NCBI GenBank assembly: GCA_017481745.1 | Contig: JAFUOV010000009.1 | Location: 256,823-320,822, forward strand | Reading direction: 5' to 3' | DNA: 64,000 bases | Origin: Bacteroidaceae bacterium | GTDB lineage: Bacteria > Bacteroidota > Bacteroidia > Bacteroidales > Barnesiellaceae_A | Part shown: positions 26,026 to 35,124 of the stretch, piece by piece | How positions within the stretch are numbered: position 1 is the first letter of the stretch | Layout: each line of letters begins with the position of its first letter | The notes under the pieces: generated by a model | Seen by the model: the letters and a program-made list of their open reading frames with translations, nothing else | What the model was told of the DNA's origin: nothing | Database searches by the model: none | Position numbers and translations under genes: made by a program

Positions 26026-27900
26026 CTATTCAATATCTATTCTCGATACCTCGTCGATACCGTCAATGGCACAAATGTTGTCGATAGCTGTCTGCAGCTC
26101 GGCAACAGAGTGTACTGCAAAGTCGATGGTACAGGCTGCTATATGGTCGACGGTTTCGGTTGCCAACTCATTCATTGATAGATGTAAATCTTCGGTAATA
26201 CACTCAATGAGGTCGCTGAGCAGGTGGTAGCGATCGACACCTCGCACACGTATGCGCACCGGGTACATAAAGTCGGGGTCTTCCTTAAAGTCGACAGCAA
26301 CAATAGAGTCGCCATAGTGTGCTGCATGTTGCACCGCTGTCGAGCAGTTGCGCTTGTGTAGGGTTATAGTACCGTCGTGTTCTTTAAAGCCTATCACCTC
26401 ATCGCCTGGAATGGGGTGGCAATGTGGGCAGCGGTTGTATTCGAGTAGTCGTTTGTTGGCAAAGTATATGCGCAGGTTGCGCTTGGCTTTGTAGGTCGAC
26501 ACGTAGCTGAGCCAGTCGGGGCGGGGATGCACGTTTTCATTTGTACCTATCTCAATGACATCGCCACGTCGCAGTGTGGTCTTTACCGATAGAAGCTTAC
26601 CATTGATGCGGGCATATTGTGCATGCTCGCCAATGCGGCTGTGCACCTCGTATGCAAAGTCGAGCGCTGTGGCGTTTTTGGGCAGAATGATGCCCTTGCC
26701 TTTCGGTGTATAAACCGTTATATCATCGTTGTAGAACGACGAGGTAATACCGTCCATGTACTCAATCTCGTGGGTGTGGTGCTTGATATCCTTGAGTACC
26801 GAGCGGAATTTCTTCAACCAACTTTCTACGTTGCTCTCGGTGCGCTCGGCTGCACAACCCAATCGTGAATTGCGCACCATTCGCTCCGACGAGATGTGTA
26901 TCTCTTCCCACGTACCTTGATCGCTGAGTAGCTTGACGTGGAAGCTTTGATAGCCGTTTTCCTTGGGTGCGTTGATATAGTTTGACACACTGCCCGGGCT
27001 TTCGTTGAAAGCATCGGTAAGTACCGAGTATATGCGCAGGCTGGTGTTCTTTTCGCTTTGTTGTGCGTTATCGGGATAGATGATGCGAATGTAATGCTTG
27101 CCATCGACATGGTGAAAGTCGCGACCTTTCGATTGCATCTTGCGCCAGATGCTGTATGGACGTCGGTAGCGTATCTCGGTGCGTACTGTTATATCATGTT
27201 CGGCAAGTGTACGGTCTATTTTTTTTATAAAATGTGTGATGTTGTTCTCTATCTTGTTGCGCTCTTCACGCAGTTGCTCTTCGATAAAGGCATATTCACG
27301 CGGACAGCGATACTGAAAAGATAGATTTTCGAGTTCGGTCTTGACGTGGTACAGACCCAACCGATTGGCGAGTGGTGCATAGAAGTAGTCGGTTTCGCCG
27401 GCTATCTTCATCTGCTTGTCGGGGCGCATGCTGTTGAGTGTGCGCATGTTGTGCAAGCGGTCGGCAAGTTTGATGAGCAATGCTCTGATGTCGTATTGTA
27501 CCGACGACAACATTTGTTGGTAGTTATCGACTTGCTTGGAGTGCACATACTCCTCTTTCTTCTGCTTGGTAACAACATTGACAAGGAAGGCTACTCCTGT
27601 GCCAAACTCGCGGCGTATATCTTCAATCGTATATTCTGTATCTTCAACAACATCATGTAGGAAAGCAGCAATAATGGCATCGCTATCAAGTTCCAACTCC
27701 TCGGCTATAATGCGGGCTACTGCAATAGGGTGGATGATGTATGGCTCACCGCTTTTACGTCGCTGCTCGATGTGTGCCGCCTTGGCAAAATCGAATGCCT
27801 TGCGTATTTTCGCCAACTCTTGTTCGCTAAATCGTGATTGTATGTTTGCAAACAGTTGGTTTACAGAGTTCTCGACTTGCTGTTGATAGATGCCTTCCAT
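26026..27900 (-). CDS. RelA/SpoT homologue, hydrolase intact, synthetase region degenerate
   Basis: The 624-residue protein has an HD hydrolase domain with His57, HD82-83, ED86-87 and Asn151 (LADRLHNM), all conserved. The synthetase domain (about 230-360) keeps RRPYSIWRKM and ENGYQSFH. It loses other motifs: the catalytic loop reads HHVDGKHYIRII with the Asp shifted, EVQIRT reads EEIHIS, PGRxKDYI reads PGSVSNYI and GxAAHW reads GCAAER. TGS (about 393-450), a zinc-finger segment (RCPHCH) and an ACT domain (about 545-624) follow. The protein probably degrades (p)ppGpp more than it makes it, a SpoT-like role. A second RSH elsewhere would be expected to synthesise it. It lies 105 bases upstream of the PiT gene. 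Confidence 0.9.
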   Translation of the reverse strand: MEGIYQQQVENSVNQLFANIQSRFSEQELAKIRKAFDFAKAAHIEQRRKSGEPYIIHPIAVARIIAEELELDSDAIIAAFLHDVVEDTEYTIEDIRREFGTGVAFLVNVVTKQKKEEYVHSKQVDNYQQMLSSVQYDIRALLIKLADRLHNMRTLNSMRPDKQMKIAGETDYFYAPLANRLGLYHVKTELENLSFQYRCPREYAFIEEQLREERNKIENNITHFIKKIDRTLAEHDITVRTEIRYRRPYSIWRKMQSKGRDFHHVDGKHYIRIIYPDNAQQSEKNTSLRIYSVLTDAFNESPGSVSNYINAPKENGYQSFHVKLLSDQGTWEEIHISSERMVRNSRLGCAAERTESNVESWLKKFRSVLKDIKHHTHEIEYMDGITSSFYNDDITVYTPKGKGIILPKNATALDFAYEVHSRIGEHAQYARINGKLLSVKTTLRRGDVIEIGTNENVHPRPDWLSYVSTYKAKRNLRIYFANKRLLEYNRCPHCHPIPGDEVIGFKEHDGTITLHKRNCSTAVQHAAHYGDSIVAVDFKEDPDFMYPVRIRVRGVDRYHLLSDLIECITEDLHLSMNELATETVDHIAACTIDFAVHSVAELQTAIDNICAIDGIDEVSRIDIE

Positions 27901-28053
27901 GGATATTTCTTGCTGTTTTTTGTGTTGATACGTAACAGAAATAAAAACGTCGCAATTTAGTGATAATTTTTGTGATAAATAAATGTGAAAGATTAAATTT
28001 TTATTGATTATTTTAACTTATCGGTTTGTTGTCTTATTATTAATGCAGCCTAA

Positions 28054-28090
28054 ATAAAAAAAGCGACCTTAATTTGATTAAAGTCGCTTT
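28054..28090 (-). terminator. Rho-independent terminator of the META lipoprotein gene
   Basis: A 14-base stem (28060-28073 with 28077-28090, one mismatch) has a 3-base loop and is followed on the minus strand by a T tract. It lies 21 bases after the stop of the META gene. Confidence 0.85.
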
Positions 28091-28111
28091 ACTATAATAT
28101 TGGGTTTTTCG

Positions 28112-28972
28112 TTACTTGCGTTGTAACACGATAAATGTCTTCTCGTCGGTAGTAGAGTATAGCTCAACTTTGTTATTGTTGATGATGCGGAAGGCATCAA
28201 TTTTGTTGAGCGTGTCGAGCACTTTATCTTCTACCTCCATGGCATCGGGAGCGCACATACGGCGGGTAGAAGCAACGTCGTTAAATGATATCTTATTGTC
28301 GTTGGTTGTTGCATTGTAGTTGATAGTGCCATTCATGATGTTGCAACCCGAGTTTCCGGTGAGTTTGCCGGCTTCGAGGTCGAGAACCATTGTGGGCTTT
28401 TCGTCGAGTTTTACTTTCTTGCCGCTTACTTCTATGATATTCCAATATCCGTTGAGTTGTTGCGACATTTGTCTGGTGAGTGTTGCTACGACATTGCCTT
28501 GCTCATCGAGAAGGTTGATGCTGATTTCTGTATTGTCGTTTTTAATTGTATTATAATGTGTCGTTGCGCCCAACGCCTGCATAACATTTCTCTCTGTAAT
28601 CTCGGGGTGGCAAGCCATAAGAGTTGTGATGCAGTCGGTAAAAGCTATTGAGCAATGTTTGCCCAATGACAGTGTGCCGCTAAAAGTGTTGCAGCCGTTG
28701 TTGCCATATACTCGTTGTGTGTCGATATCGAAAAAGATATTGACTGTTTCATTGCCTACGACTGGTTTTTCCAATGCGCTGACAATAATCCACTCGCCAT
28801 TAAGAAGGTCGGTCGAGAGAGCTTTGTAATTTCGGTTCACAGTGTGTGTTGTTTCGGTTTTTGTTGATTGTTGCGCATCGCTTGATTGCACTTTTTGGCT
28901 TGTTTTGCAGGCTGTTGTGCCTATGAGCAGTGCAGCTGATGCAGCTAAAATAAGTTGAATTTTTTTCATCAT
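28112..28972 (-). CDS. Lipoprotein with two META (HslJ-like) domains
   Basis: The 286-residue protein has a lipoprotein signal (MMKKIQLILAASAALLIGTTAC, lipid Cys at about 22). Two tandem META domains follow (about 50-160 and 165-285). Each has the pattern LNGEWII or LNGYWNIIEVSGK, GNNGCN or GNSGCN, then MACHPE or RMCAPD. The META fold occurs in heat-inducible HslJ and in secreted bacterial proteins; its biochemical function is not settled. The anchor suggests the periplasm or outer membrane. It is monocistronic, with a promoter upstream and a terminator downstream. The start could be the first or second Met. Confidence 0.88.
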   Translation of the reverse strand: MMKKIQLILAASAALLIGTTACKTSQKVQSSDAQQSTKTETTHTVNRNYKALSTDLLNGEWIIVSALEKPVVGNETVNIFFDIDTQRVYGNNGCNTFSGTLSLGKHCSIAFTDCITTLMACHPEITERNVMQALGATTHYNTIKNDNTEISINLLDEQGNVVATLTRQMSQQLNGYWNIIEVSGKKVKLDEKPTMVLDLEAGKLTGNSGCNIMNGTINYNATTNDNKISFNDVASTRRMCAPDAMEVEDKVLDTLNKIDAFRIINNNKVELYSTTDEKTFIVLQRK

Positions 28973-28995
28973 TTTGCAGTATTGATTTCAAGTTG

Positions 28996-29026
28996 CGAAG
29001 ATACAAAAAATAGATAGCTGTTGCAA
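28996..29026 (-). promoter_or_regulatory. Promoter of the META lipoprotein gene
   Basis: Minus strand TTG (29026-29024), 20 bases, TATCTTCG (29003-28996). It differs from the consensus -7 box at one base and lies about 24 bases before the start codon. Confidence 0.5.
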
Positions 29027-29109
29027 CTATTTATCAGATACTAAATAACACAATAAGAGAAAAAAGACAAAAAAAAGTAAACTCTTATCAATCTATCATA
29101 TTTAATGCG

Positions 29110-29117
29110 TAATTTTG
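29110..29117 (+). promoter_or_regulatory. -7 promoter element for the TPR gene
   Basis: TAATTTTG is an exact TAnnTTTG match and ends 18 bases before the chosen ATG. It also rules out an upstream start at 29115, which lies inside the box. No TTTG is found at the -33 position. Confidence 0.5.
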
Positions 29118-29135
29118 TGCATCGAAAGAATGATT

Positions 29136-31184
29136 ATGAAGCGCTTGATTATATATATTATAATGTGTTTGTTGTATTGCTTTGCTACTCCTGCAAGTGG
29201 GCAAATCAATACCGAGCGAGTCATGAACATAGGTCGCAATGCTCTGCAGTTTGAAGATTATGTGCTCTCTATCCAATACTTCAATCAGATAATAAAACTG
29301 AAACCTTATTGGGCAGATCCTTACTACTATCGTGCGGTTGCCAAGTTGAGCCTTGACGACCTACAAGGTGCAGAGGAGGATGCAACGTCTTGCATCGAGC
29401 GTAACCCTTACTTCAAAAATGTTTTTTATCTACGTGGCTTTGTGCGTCATAGCCAAGGCGACTATGCCGGTGCAATAGCCGACTATCGACAAGGATTGCA
29501 GTATAATCCTTCCGACCGCAATTTGCTTTTCAGTGCTGCTATGGCGTATGCACAGAGTGATGAGTATCAAGCAGCAGACTCGGTTTATAGTGAGTTGCTG
29601 GCGCAATATCCGCAATATGCAGCCGGATATGTAACACGCGGTCAGTTTAATATTATGCGCGGTGATTCGGTGGCAGCGCGCGCCGATTTTGATAAGGCAA
29701 TATCGCTCGATAAAAACATGGCTGCAGCTTACGAACTGAGAGCCTTGCTGCGGGTAAAGAGCGATAAAGATTACTCAGGCGCTTTGAGTGATATGAATGA
29801 GGCTGTGAAATTGCAACCCAAGAATACGGCACTCTATATCAACCGAGCTATGGTGAAGTATTACACCGAAGATTTGCGAGGGGCTATGGCAGATTATGAT
29901 TATGTATTGGCTTTGGATCCTACTAATATCATGGCATACTACAACCGCGGTTTGCTACGTGCGCAAGTAGGCGACCGCAACAAGGCTGTTGACGATTTTA
30001 CCGAGGTATTGAAGCGCGAGCCGTACAACTATCTGGCAATACTCAATAGAGCAATATTGTATGACGACTTGGGTGATTATGAAAAAGCGATATCGGACTA
30101 TGATGCTGTTGTAGAAGTGTATCCCGAGTATATGGAGGCTCTATTTGCGCGTTCCGAGGCGAAACGTAAAATTGGCGATGCACGCGGTGGAGAAGAGGAT
30201 TTTACACTTGCCATGCGATTGCAAGAAGAACAAAAACGCAACCCCGATATGGCTCGTGAGGCATCGGACAAAGCTTCGGAAAACATTGCTGCCCGAAAGG
30301 AGTCGGACAATAGCATTAATAAGTACGACCGACTGATGATTGCCGATGATGATATGGCGCAAGCCTTTGAGCCCAAATATGAGAGCAAGTTGCGTGGACG
30401 TGTGCAAGACCGTAACGTGCAGGTTTCATTGCGACCTATGTACGTGCTTAGCTATTACGAACAGCCCGGCGAATTGTTGCCAAAGGGTACATTCGCAGAC
30501 GAACTTGCTCAGCTGAATGAGTTGCGGGCGTTCAAGTATATGTTGGTCATTACCAATAACGAGCCTTTGTTGGAGTCGAGACAGATAACCGAGCACTTTA
30601 CTTCGGCATCCGATTATACGCAAAAAATTGAGAATGGTAGCAATGTAAACGTGTTGCAATATATGGGTCGCTCATTAGACCTTGCCATGCTGCAAGATTA
30701 TGCAGGAGCATTGGAGGATATCAATCGAGTTATAGCACTCAGTCCCAATCTTATGCTTGCATACTTCCAACGAGCCACATTGCGCTATCGCAACCTTGAG
30801 TATAAACGCTCCGAAGCTACTTTTAGAGCCGATGCTACCGATGCTGATAATACTGCAAAGCCTGCATATAGTATTGATAATGCTCGTATTGAATATGAAT
30901 TGATGATACAAGATCTTAATAAAACAATCGAACTATCACCAAGATTTGCATACGCATATTATAATAGAGCAAATATCTACTTTGCACAAGGTCGCGTTGA
31001 TGCTGCAATTGCCGATTACAATCAAGCTATATACTTACAGCCCGATATGGCAGATGCCTACTTCAATAGAGGGTTGGCATACCTGAAAGGTGGTGATGAG
31101 ATAAGGGGTAGGGAAGACCTGTCGAAAGCCGGTGAAATGGGTGTTATGGCTGCATATAACATCTTGAAGCGCATGAGTAAATAA
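29136..31184 (+). CDS. Secreted TPR-repeat protein
   Basis: Start chosen at 29136 (MKRLIIYIIMCLLYCFATPASGQ), which gives a good signal peptide; an ATG two codons earlier is possible. The remainder of the 682 residues is mostly tetratricopeptide repeats, with the usual W/L-G-Y-A-F-A-P pattern. A block of about eight repeats fills residues 30-350, and further repeats lie at about 530-680. In between is a less regular region (about 350-520) with a PMYVLSYYEQPGELL segment. TPR arrays mediate protein contacts; the periplasm or outer membrane is likely. No enzyme domain is seen. It is alone between META and thrS. Confidence 0.85.
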   Translation: MKRLIIYIIMCLLYCFATPASGQINTERVMNIGRNALQFEDYVLSIQYFNQIIKLKPYWADPYYYRAVAKLSLDDLQGAEEDATSCIERNPYFKNVFYLRGFVRHSQGDYAGAIADYRQGLQYNPSDRNLLFSAAMAYAQSDEYQAADSVYSELLAQYPQYAAGYVTRGQFNIMRGDSVAARADFDKAISLDKNMAAAYELRALLRVKSDKDYSGALSDMNEAVKLQPKNTALYINRAMVKYYTEDLRGAMADYDYVLALDPTNIMAYYNRGLLRAQVGDRNKAVDDFTEVLKREPYNYLAILNRAILYDDLGDYEKAISDYDAVVEVYPEYMEALFARSEAKRKIGDARGGEEDFTLAMRLQEEQKRNPDMAREASDKASENIAARKESDNSINKYDRLMIADDDMAQAFEPKYESKLRGRVQDRNVQVSLRPMYVLSYYEQPGELLPKGTFADELAQLNELRAFKYMLVITNNEPLLESRQITEHFTSASDYTQKIENGSNVNVLQYMGRSLDLAMLQDYAGALEDINRVIALSPNLMLAYFQRATLRYRNLEYKRSEATFRADATDADNTAKPAYSIDNARIEYELMIQDLNKTIELSPRFAYAYYNRANIYFAQGRVDAAIADYNQAIYLQPDMADAYFNRGLAYLKGGDEIRGREDLSKAGEMGVMAAYNILKRMSK

Positions 31185-31187
31185 CGT

Positions 31188-31203
31188 GTGCAAAATTTTG
31201 CAC
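31188..31203. other. Perfect 16-base palindrome after the TPR gene
   Basis: GTGCAAAATTTTGCAC begins 3 bases past the TPR stop codon. There is no loop and no T tract, and part of it can pair instead with TGCGCAAAA just downstream. It may be a weak terminator or a protein-binding site; the sequence does not decide. Confidence 0.4.
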
Positions 31204-31242
31204 GCCGATGCGCAAAAAAAATTCCATAATAATTTGAATATC

Positions 31243-31273
31243 TTTGTCGAACAAAAATAAATTACTAACTTTG
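31243..31273 (+). promoter_or_regulatory. Promoter of the thrS-infC-rpmI-rplT operon
   Basis: TTTG (31243-31246), 19 bases, TAACTTTG (31266-31273): a full consensus match. It gives a leader of about 70 nt before thrS. No T-box-like or threonine-codon attenuator is visible in that leader. Confidence 0.8.
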
Positions 31274-31350
31274 TGGCTCGTAAATTTTGGCGGATTATAT
31301 TCGTCGAGAATTTATGTGCGAAAAAGTAATTAAATAAACGTATAGATATT

Positions 31351-33291
31351 ATGATAAAAATCACATTTCCCGATGGCTCGGTAAAAGAGTTTGAGAGCGG
31401 TATAACTCCGCTTGCTATTGCCGAGAGTATCAGCTCGCGCTTGGCACAAGATGTCTTGGTAGCCGAGATTGATGGCGAGGCTTGGGACTTGATGCGTCCT
31501 GTTGAGAAAGATGCATCAATTAAATTGTACAAATGGGATGATGCAGAGGGTAAACATGCATTCTGGCACTCGTCGGCTCACCTTCTTGCCGAGGCTTTGC
31601 AATTGTTGTATCCCGGTATCAAGTTTGGTATTGGTCCTGCTCTTGAGAGTGGCTTCTACTATGATGTAGACCCCGGAGAACACTCGCTCACAGCTGCCGA
31701 CTTTGCTCGCATTGAGGCAAAAATGCTTGAGTTGGCTGCCCGCAAAGAGCCCATTGTTCGTCAAGAAATATCGAAAGCCGATGCTTTGAACCTCTTTGGC
31801 GATCGTGGCGAGGAGTACAAGGTAGAGTTGATAAACGAGCTTGAAGACGGTACAATCACAACATATACACAAGGTGCGTTTACCGACTTGTGTCGTGGTC
31901 CGCATATCCCCAATACAAGCGTAATAAAAGCAGTGAAAATCAACTCACTTGCAGGTGCATATTGGCGCGGTGATGAGACACGTCAACAACTCATACGTGT
32001 ATATGGTATAACCTTCCCCAAGAAAAAAATGCTCGACGAGTATTTAGTAATGATGGAGGAGGCTAAAAAACGCGACCACCGAAAGATTGGCAAAGAACTT
32101 GAGTTGTTTGCCTTCTCACAATCGGTTGGTCAAGGACTGCCTTTGTGGTTGCCTCGTGGTGCTGCTTTACGTGAGCGCTTGGAGAACTTCTTGCGCCGCA
32201 TACAGAAGCGCTTTGGTTACCAACAAGTGATGACACCCCACATCGGTGCCAAGAACCTCTATGTAACATCGGGACACTATGCCAAGTATGGTAAAGACTC
32301 GTTCCAACCCATTCATACACCCGAGGAGGGCGAAGAGTTCTTGCTCAAACCCATGAACTGTCCTCACCACTGTGAGATATACAAGACAGTGCCTCGTTCA
32401 TATCGAGACCTTCCTTTGCGTTTTGCCGAGTTTGGTACAGTATATCGTTATGAGCAAAGCGGTGAGCTCCACGGATTGACACGTGTACGCGGATTTACTC
32501 AAGACGATGCTCACATCTTCTGTCGTCCCGACCAGCTCAAAGACGAGTTCCTCAAAGTAATGGATATTATTTTCATCATTTTCAAAGCGTTGAACTTTGA
32601 GAATTTTGAAGCTCAAATATCATTGCGCGACCCCAACAATCGTGAGAAGTACATCGGTACCGACGAGAATTGGGAGAAAGCCGAGCGCGCTATTGTAGAG
32701 GCTTGTCAAGAGAAAGGCTTGCAAGCACGTGTAGAGCTTGGCGAGGCTGCCTTCTATGGTCCTAAACTCGACTTTATGGTGAAAGATGCCATCGGTCGTC
32801 GTTGGCAATTGGGTACTATACAGGTAGACTACAACTTACCCGAGCGTTTCGACCTCGAATATACCGGTAACGATAACCAAAAGCACCGTCCCGTTATGAT
32901 ACACCGCGCCCCCTTCGGCTCGATGGAGCGTTTCGTGGCAGTACTTATAGAGCACACCGGTGGTAAGTTCCCCTTGTGGCTCACACCTGACCAAGTGGCA
33001 ATCCTTCCCATCAGCGAGAAGTTTAACGACTATGCACAACACGTAGCCGATGAACTTGCAAAGAGCGACATTCGTGCCTTTGTTGACTTCCGTAATGAGA
33101 AGATTGGACGTAAAATTCGCGACACTGAAATCAAAAAAGTACCTTATTTGCTCATTGTAGGCGAAAAAGAAGCAGAAAATGAAGAAGTTTCTGTAAGAAA
33201 ACAGGGCGAAGGTGATAAAGGTGTCGTAAAAATTACTACCTTTGCGGCGCAAATCTCTGAAGAAGTAGAGAAAATGATAAACCAATGGTAA
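31351..33291 (+). CDS. thrS: Threonyl-tRNA synthetase
   Basis: The 646-residue class II synthetase has the full bacterial order. An N-terminal TGS domain (1-62) precedes an editing domain with [13 protein letters not shown] and the [11 protein letters not shown] segment. The catalytic core holds motif 2 ([24 protein letters not shown]), [10 protein letters not shown], and motif 3 ([11 protein letters not shown]). The C-terminal anticodon-binding domain is about 550-646. It charges tRNA-Thr. It is the first gene of a four-gene translation operon, with infC 8 bases downstream. Confidence 0.98.
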   Translation: MIKITFPDGSVKEFESGITPLAIAESISSRLAQDVLVAEIDGEAWDLMRPVEKDASIKLYKWDDAEGKHAFWHSSAHLLAEALQLLYPGIKFGIGPALESGFYYDVDPGEHSLTAADFARIEAKMLELAARKEPIVRQEISKADALNLFGDRGEEYKVELINELEDGTITTYTQGAFTDLCRGPHIPNTSVIKAVKINSLAGAYWRGDETRQQLIRVYGITFPKKKMLDEYLVMMEEAKKRDHRKIGKELELFAFSQSVGQGLPLWLPRGAALRERLENFLRRIQKRFGYQQVMTPHIGAKNLYVTSGHYAKYGKDSFQPIHTPEEGEEFLLKPMNCPHHCEIYKTVPRSYRDLPLRFAEFGTVYRYEQSGELHGLTRVRGFTQDDAHIFCRPDQLKDEFLKVMDIIFIIFKALNFENFEAQISLRDPNNREKYIGTDENWEKAERAIVEACQEKGLQARVELGEAAFYGPKLDFMVKDAIGRRWQLGTIQVDYNLPERFDLEYTGNDNQKHRPVMIHRAPFGSMERFVAVLIEHTGGKFPLWLTPDQVAILPISEKFNDYAQHVADELAKSDIRAFVDFRNEKIGRKIRDTEIKKVPYLLIVGEKEAENEEVSVRKQGEGDKGVVKITTFAAQISEEVEKMINQW

Positions 33292-33299
33292 TTTTTTGA

Positions 33300-33875
33300 A
33301 TGGAGAAAAAACCCAAACTACCCGGAGCACCTCGTCCGCAGCAACAAAGAGGAGGTCGTAACGAGAACAAAGACCAACATCGTATAAACACACAAATACG
33401 CGCTCGAGAAGTGCGCCTTGTGGGCGATAATGTAGAGCAAGGAGTATATTCGTTGCAAGAAGCCCTTCGCTTGGCAGACGAGTTGGAGCTTGACTTGATA
33501 GAAATCTCTCCCAATGCCGAGCCACCGGTATGTAAGATATTGGATTATCAAAAGTATCTGTATCAACAGAAGAAACGTCAAAAAGAGCAAAAGGCAAAGG
33601 CTGCCAAGGTCGTAGTGAAAGAGATACGTTTCGGACCACAAACCGACGATCACGACTACAACTTCAAGCTCAAACATGCCATCGAGTTCTTGAAAGAAGG
33701 AGCCAAGGTAAAGGCATATGTATTCTTCAAAGGTCGCTCAATCCTTTTCAAAGAGCAAGGCGAAGTGTTGCTGTTGCGATTTGTAAATGACCTTGACGAG
33801 TATGGAAAAGCCGAAAACATGCCTGTGCTCGAAGGCAAGCGAATGATAATAATGATTTCGCCCAAGAAAAAATAA
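33300..33875 (+). CDS. infC: Translation initiation factor IF-3
   Basis: The 191-residue protein has the two IF-3 domains. The N domain ([16 protein letters not shown]...[30 protein letters not shown]) is joined by a lysine-rich linker helix to the C domain ([25 protein letters not shown]...[11 protein letters not shown]). An extra N-terminal tail of about 25 residues precedes the usual start. The start used is ATG, unlike the AUU of E. coli infC, so the classical self-regulation by start codon does not apply at this codon. It sits 8 bases after thrS. Confidence 0.97.
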   Translation: MEKKPKLPGAPRPQQQRGGRNENKDQHRINTQIRAREVRLVGDNVEQGVYSLQEALRLADELELDLIEISPNAEPPVCKILDYQKYLYQQKKRQKEQKAKAAKVVVKEIRFGPQTDDHDYNFKLKHAIEFLKEGAKVKAYVFFKGRSILFKEQGEVLLLRFVNDLDEYGKAENMPVLEGKRMIIMISPKKK

Positions 33876-33929
33876 GATACGCGGACGTTCCGCAGTATTA
33901 TATAAATGTAACACTAAAAACAAATTAAA

Positions 33930-34127
33930 ATGCCGAAGATTAAAACTAATTCCGGTGCCAAAAAGAGGTTCGCCCTTACCGGATCAGGAAAGATCAAGAG
34001 AAAACATGCTTACAAGAGCCACATTCTCACAAAGAAAACTAAGAAGCAAAAAAGAAACCTCGGTTACTTTACCGTAATTTCTAAAGCCGACGAGAAGAAC
34101 GTGAAACAGTTGCTCGCAATGAAATAA
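33930..34127 (+). CDS. rpmI: 50S ribosomal protein bL35
   Basis: The 65-residue, very basic protein begins [20 protein letters not shown] and contains [24 protein letters not shown], the bL35 pattern. Length is normal. It lies between infC and rplT in the standard order. Confidence 0.97.
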   Translation: MPKIKTNSGAKKRFALTGSGKIKRKHAYKSHILTKKTKKQKRNLGYFTVISKADEKNVKQLLAMK

Positions 34128-34242
34128 TCGTTGCAGTATTATTTTCTCAAAACAAAAAAGTAGTTACAATAGTATTAACCGAATGTTTTAGCAAAAAAAG
34201 ATCACCGCATAGGTGACGCTAACATTCAAAAAAGAAAAAACT

Positions 34243-34587
34243 ATGCCAAGATCAGTAAACCATGTAGCTTCAAGAGCTAAAAGAAAAAAAATTCTGAAAC
34301 TTACCCGCGGTTACTTCGGTTGTCGTAAAAACGTATGGACCGTTGCCAAGAACACTTGGGAAAAAGGTCTTACTTATGCTTATCGCGACCGTAAAGACAA
34401 AAAAGGTAATTTCCGCGCATTGTGGATACAACGTATCAACGCTGCCGCTCGTCTTGAGGGTATGTCATACTCAAAATTGATGGGTGCTCTCCACAAAGCA
34501 GGTATCGAAATCAACCGTAAAGTTTTGGCAGATTTGGCTATGAACCACCCTGAGGCATTTAAGGCTGTGGTTGCTAAAGTAAAATAA
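34243..34587 (+). CDS. rplT: 50S ribosomal protein bL20
   Basis: Start chosen at the ATG at 34243 ([20 protein letters not shown], 114 residues), the universal bL20 start; an in-frame extension upstream has no family support. Conserved [15 protein letters not shown] and [11 protein letters not shown] are present. bL20 is needed for early 50S assembly. The 115-base gap after rpmI holds a small hairpin (TCACC...GGTGA near 34202-34216), where an L20-type leader could lie, but no known leader fold is recognised. Confidence 0.97.
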   Translation: MPRSVNHVASRAKRKKILKLTRGYFGCRKNVWTVAKNTWEKGLTYAYRDRKDKKGNFRALWIQRINAAARLEGMSYSKLMGALHKAGIEINRKVLADLAMNHPEAFKAVVAKVK

Positions 34588-34611
34588 GACCCGCCAAAGG
34601 TTTTATGTAAA

Positions 34612-34647
34612 AATAGCATTGGAAGTTTTCTAATGCTATTTTTTTTC
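34612..34647 (+). terminator. Rho-independent terminator after rplT
   Basis: A 9-base perfect stem (AATAGCATT 34612-34620 with 34632-34640) has an 11-base loop and is followed by a T tract. It ends the thrS operon. Confidence 0.88.
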
Positions 34648-34910
34648 TTATTATTGAAGTAGGGTAGATAAATGTTAGCCTGAATAATCAAATTATTTTA
34701 TTGTCAGTTGTGCTAATGATTGATTTTACCAAGAGTGTATAGAAGTGTGTAATATAAGAACAATTTGTAGCAATATTATTTATTTGAAAAAAATATTTAT
34801 AAAGTTGTACGATTAAAGGAAATAAATATATAACTTTGTTATCGTAATTATAGTTAGTTGTGATTTTTTGATTTTATTGCAATATTTAGTGTGGCAGATA
34901 ATCAGCAACC
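34648..34910 (+). promoter_or_regulatory. AT-rich intergenic region with -7 element TAACTTTG (34831-34838)
   Basis: No gene is seen from 34648 to 34910. TAACTTTG at 34831-34838 is an exact -7 match. The nearest upstream TTG (34805-34807) is 23 bases away, a little long. It would give a leader of about 65 nt before the small membrane peptide gene at 34911. Confidence 0.5.
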
Positions 34911-35048
34911 ATGAGTAGAAAAAGTCGTAAAATTTCAAAAAAAGATTTAAACTATAGTCCTTGGAGATTGTTCTTCAGGTCATGTGTTTTTTTCTCTATA
35001 TTTTTACTTATTGCAATAATGTATATTCTTGCTGCAATACTTTTGTAA
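34911..35048 (+). CDS. Small membrane peptide, 45 residues
   Basis: The ATG at 34911 opens a 45-codon frame. The N-terminus (MSRKSRKISKKDLNYSPWR) is strongly basic, followed by one hydrophobic helix (about residues 24-45, FFSIFLLIAIMYILAAILL-like) that runs to the C-terminus. This is the form of a single-pass inner membrane peptide with N-in topology. A -7 element lies 72 bases upstream and a strong terminator hairpin starts 16 bases after the stop, so the gene has its own transcription unit of roughly 270 nt. I do not recognise a family. It could be a regulator or subunit partner, a toxin-like peptide, or the incidental frame of a small RNA. Confidence 0.6.
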   Translation: MSRKSRKISKKDLNYSPWRLFFRSCVFFSIFLLIAIMYILAAILL

Positions 35049-35063
35049 GGTGATAACGTAATG

Positions 35064-35117
35064 ATATAAAAAAAGAGTGCTTTCGCTATATGAAGTAAAA
35101 GCACTCTTTTTTTATAT
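35064..35117. terminator. Bidirectional terminator between the small peptide gene and mscS-type gene
   Basis: A 20-base perfect stem (35064-35083 with 35098-35117) has a 14-base loop and A/T tracts on both arms. It serves the convergent small ORF and the MscS gene. Confidence 0.92.
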
Positions 35118-35124
35118 GCTCAAA

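Noticed and set aside
30915..31184. Tandem TPR motifs considered as a DNA repeat
   Set aside because: The repetition is at protein level and diverged at DNA level, as in any TPR gene.
31274..31350. Possible T-box or attenuator before thrS
   Set aside because: The leader is only about 70 nt, with no T-box motif, leader peptide or terminator hairpin.
32836..33639. 267-codon minus-strand frame over thrS and infC
   Set aside because: It spans two certain genes in antisense and shows no conserved motif.
34128..34242. L20-type ribosomal leader between rpmI and rplT
   Set aside because: Only a 5-base hairpin is evident; no known L20 leader structure could be matched by eye.
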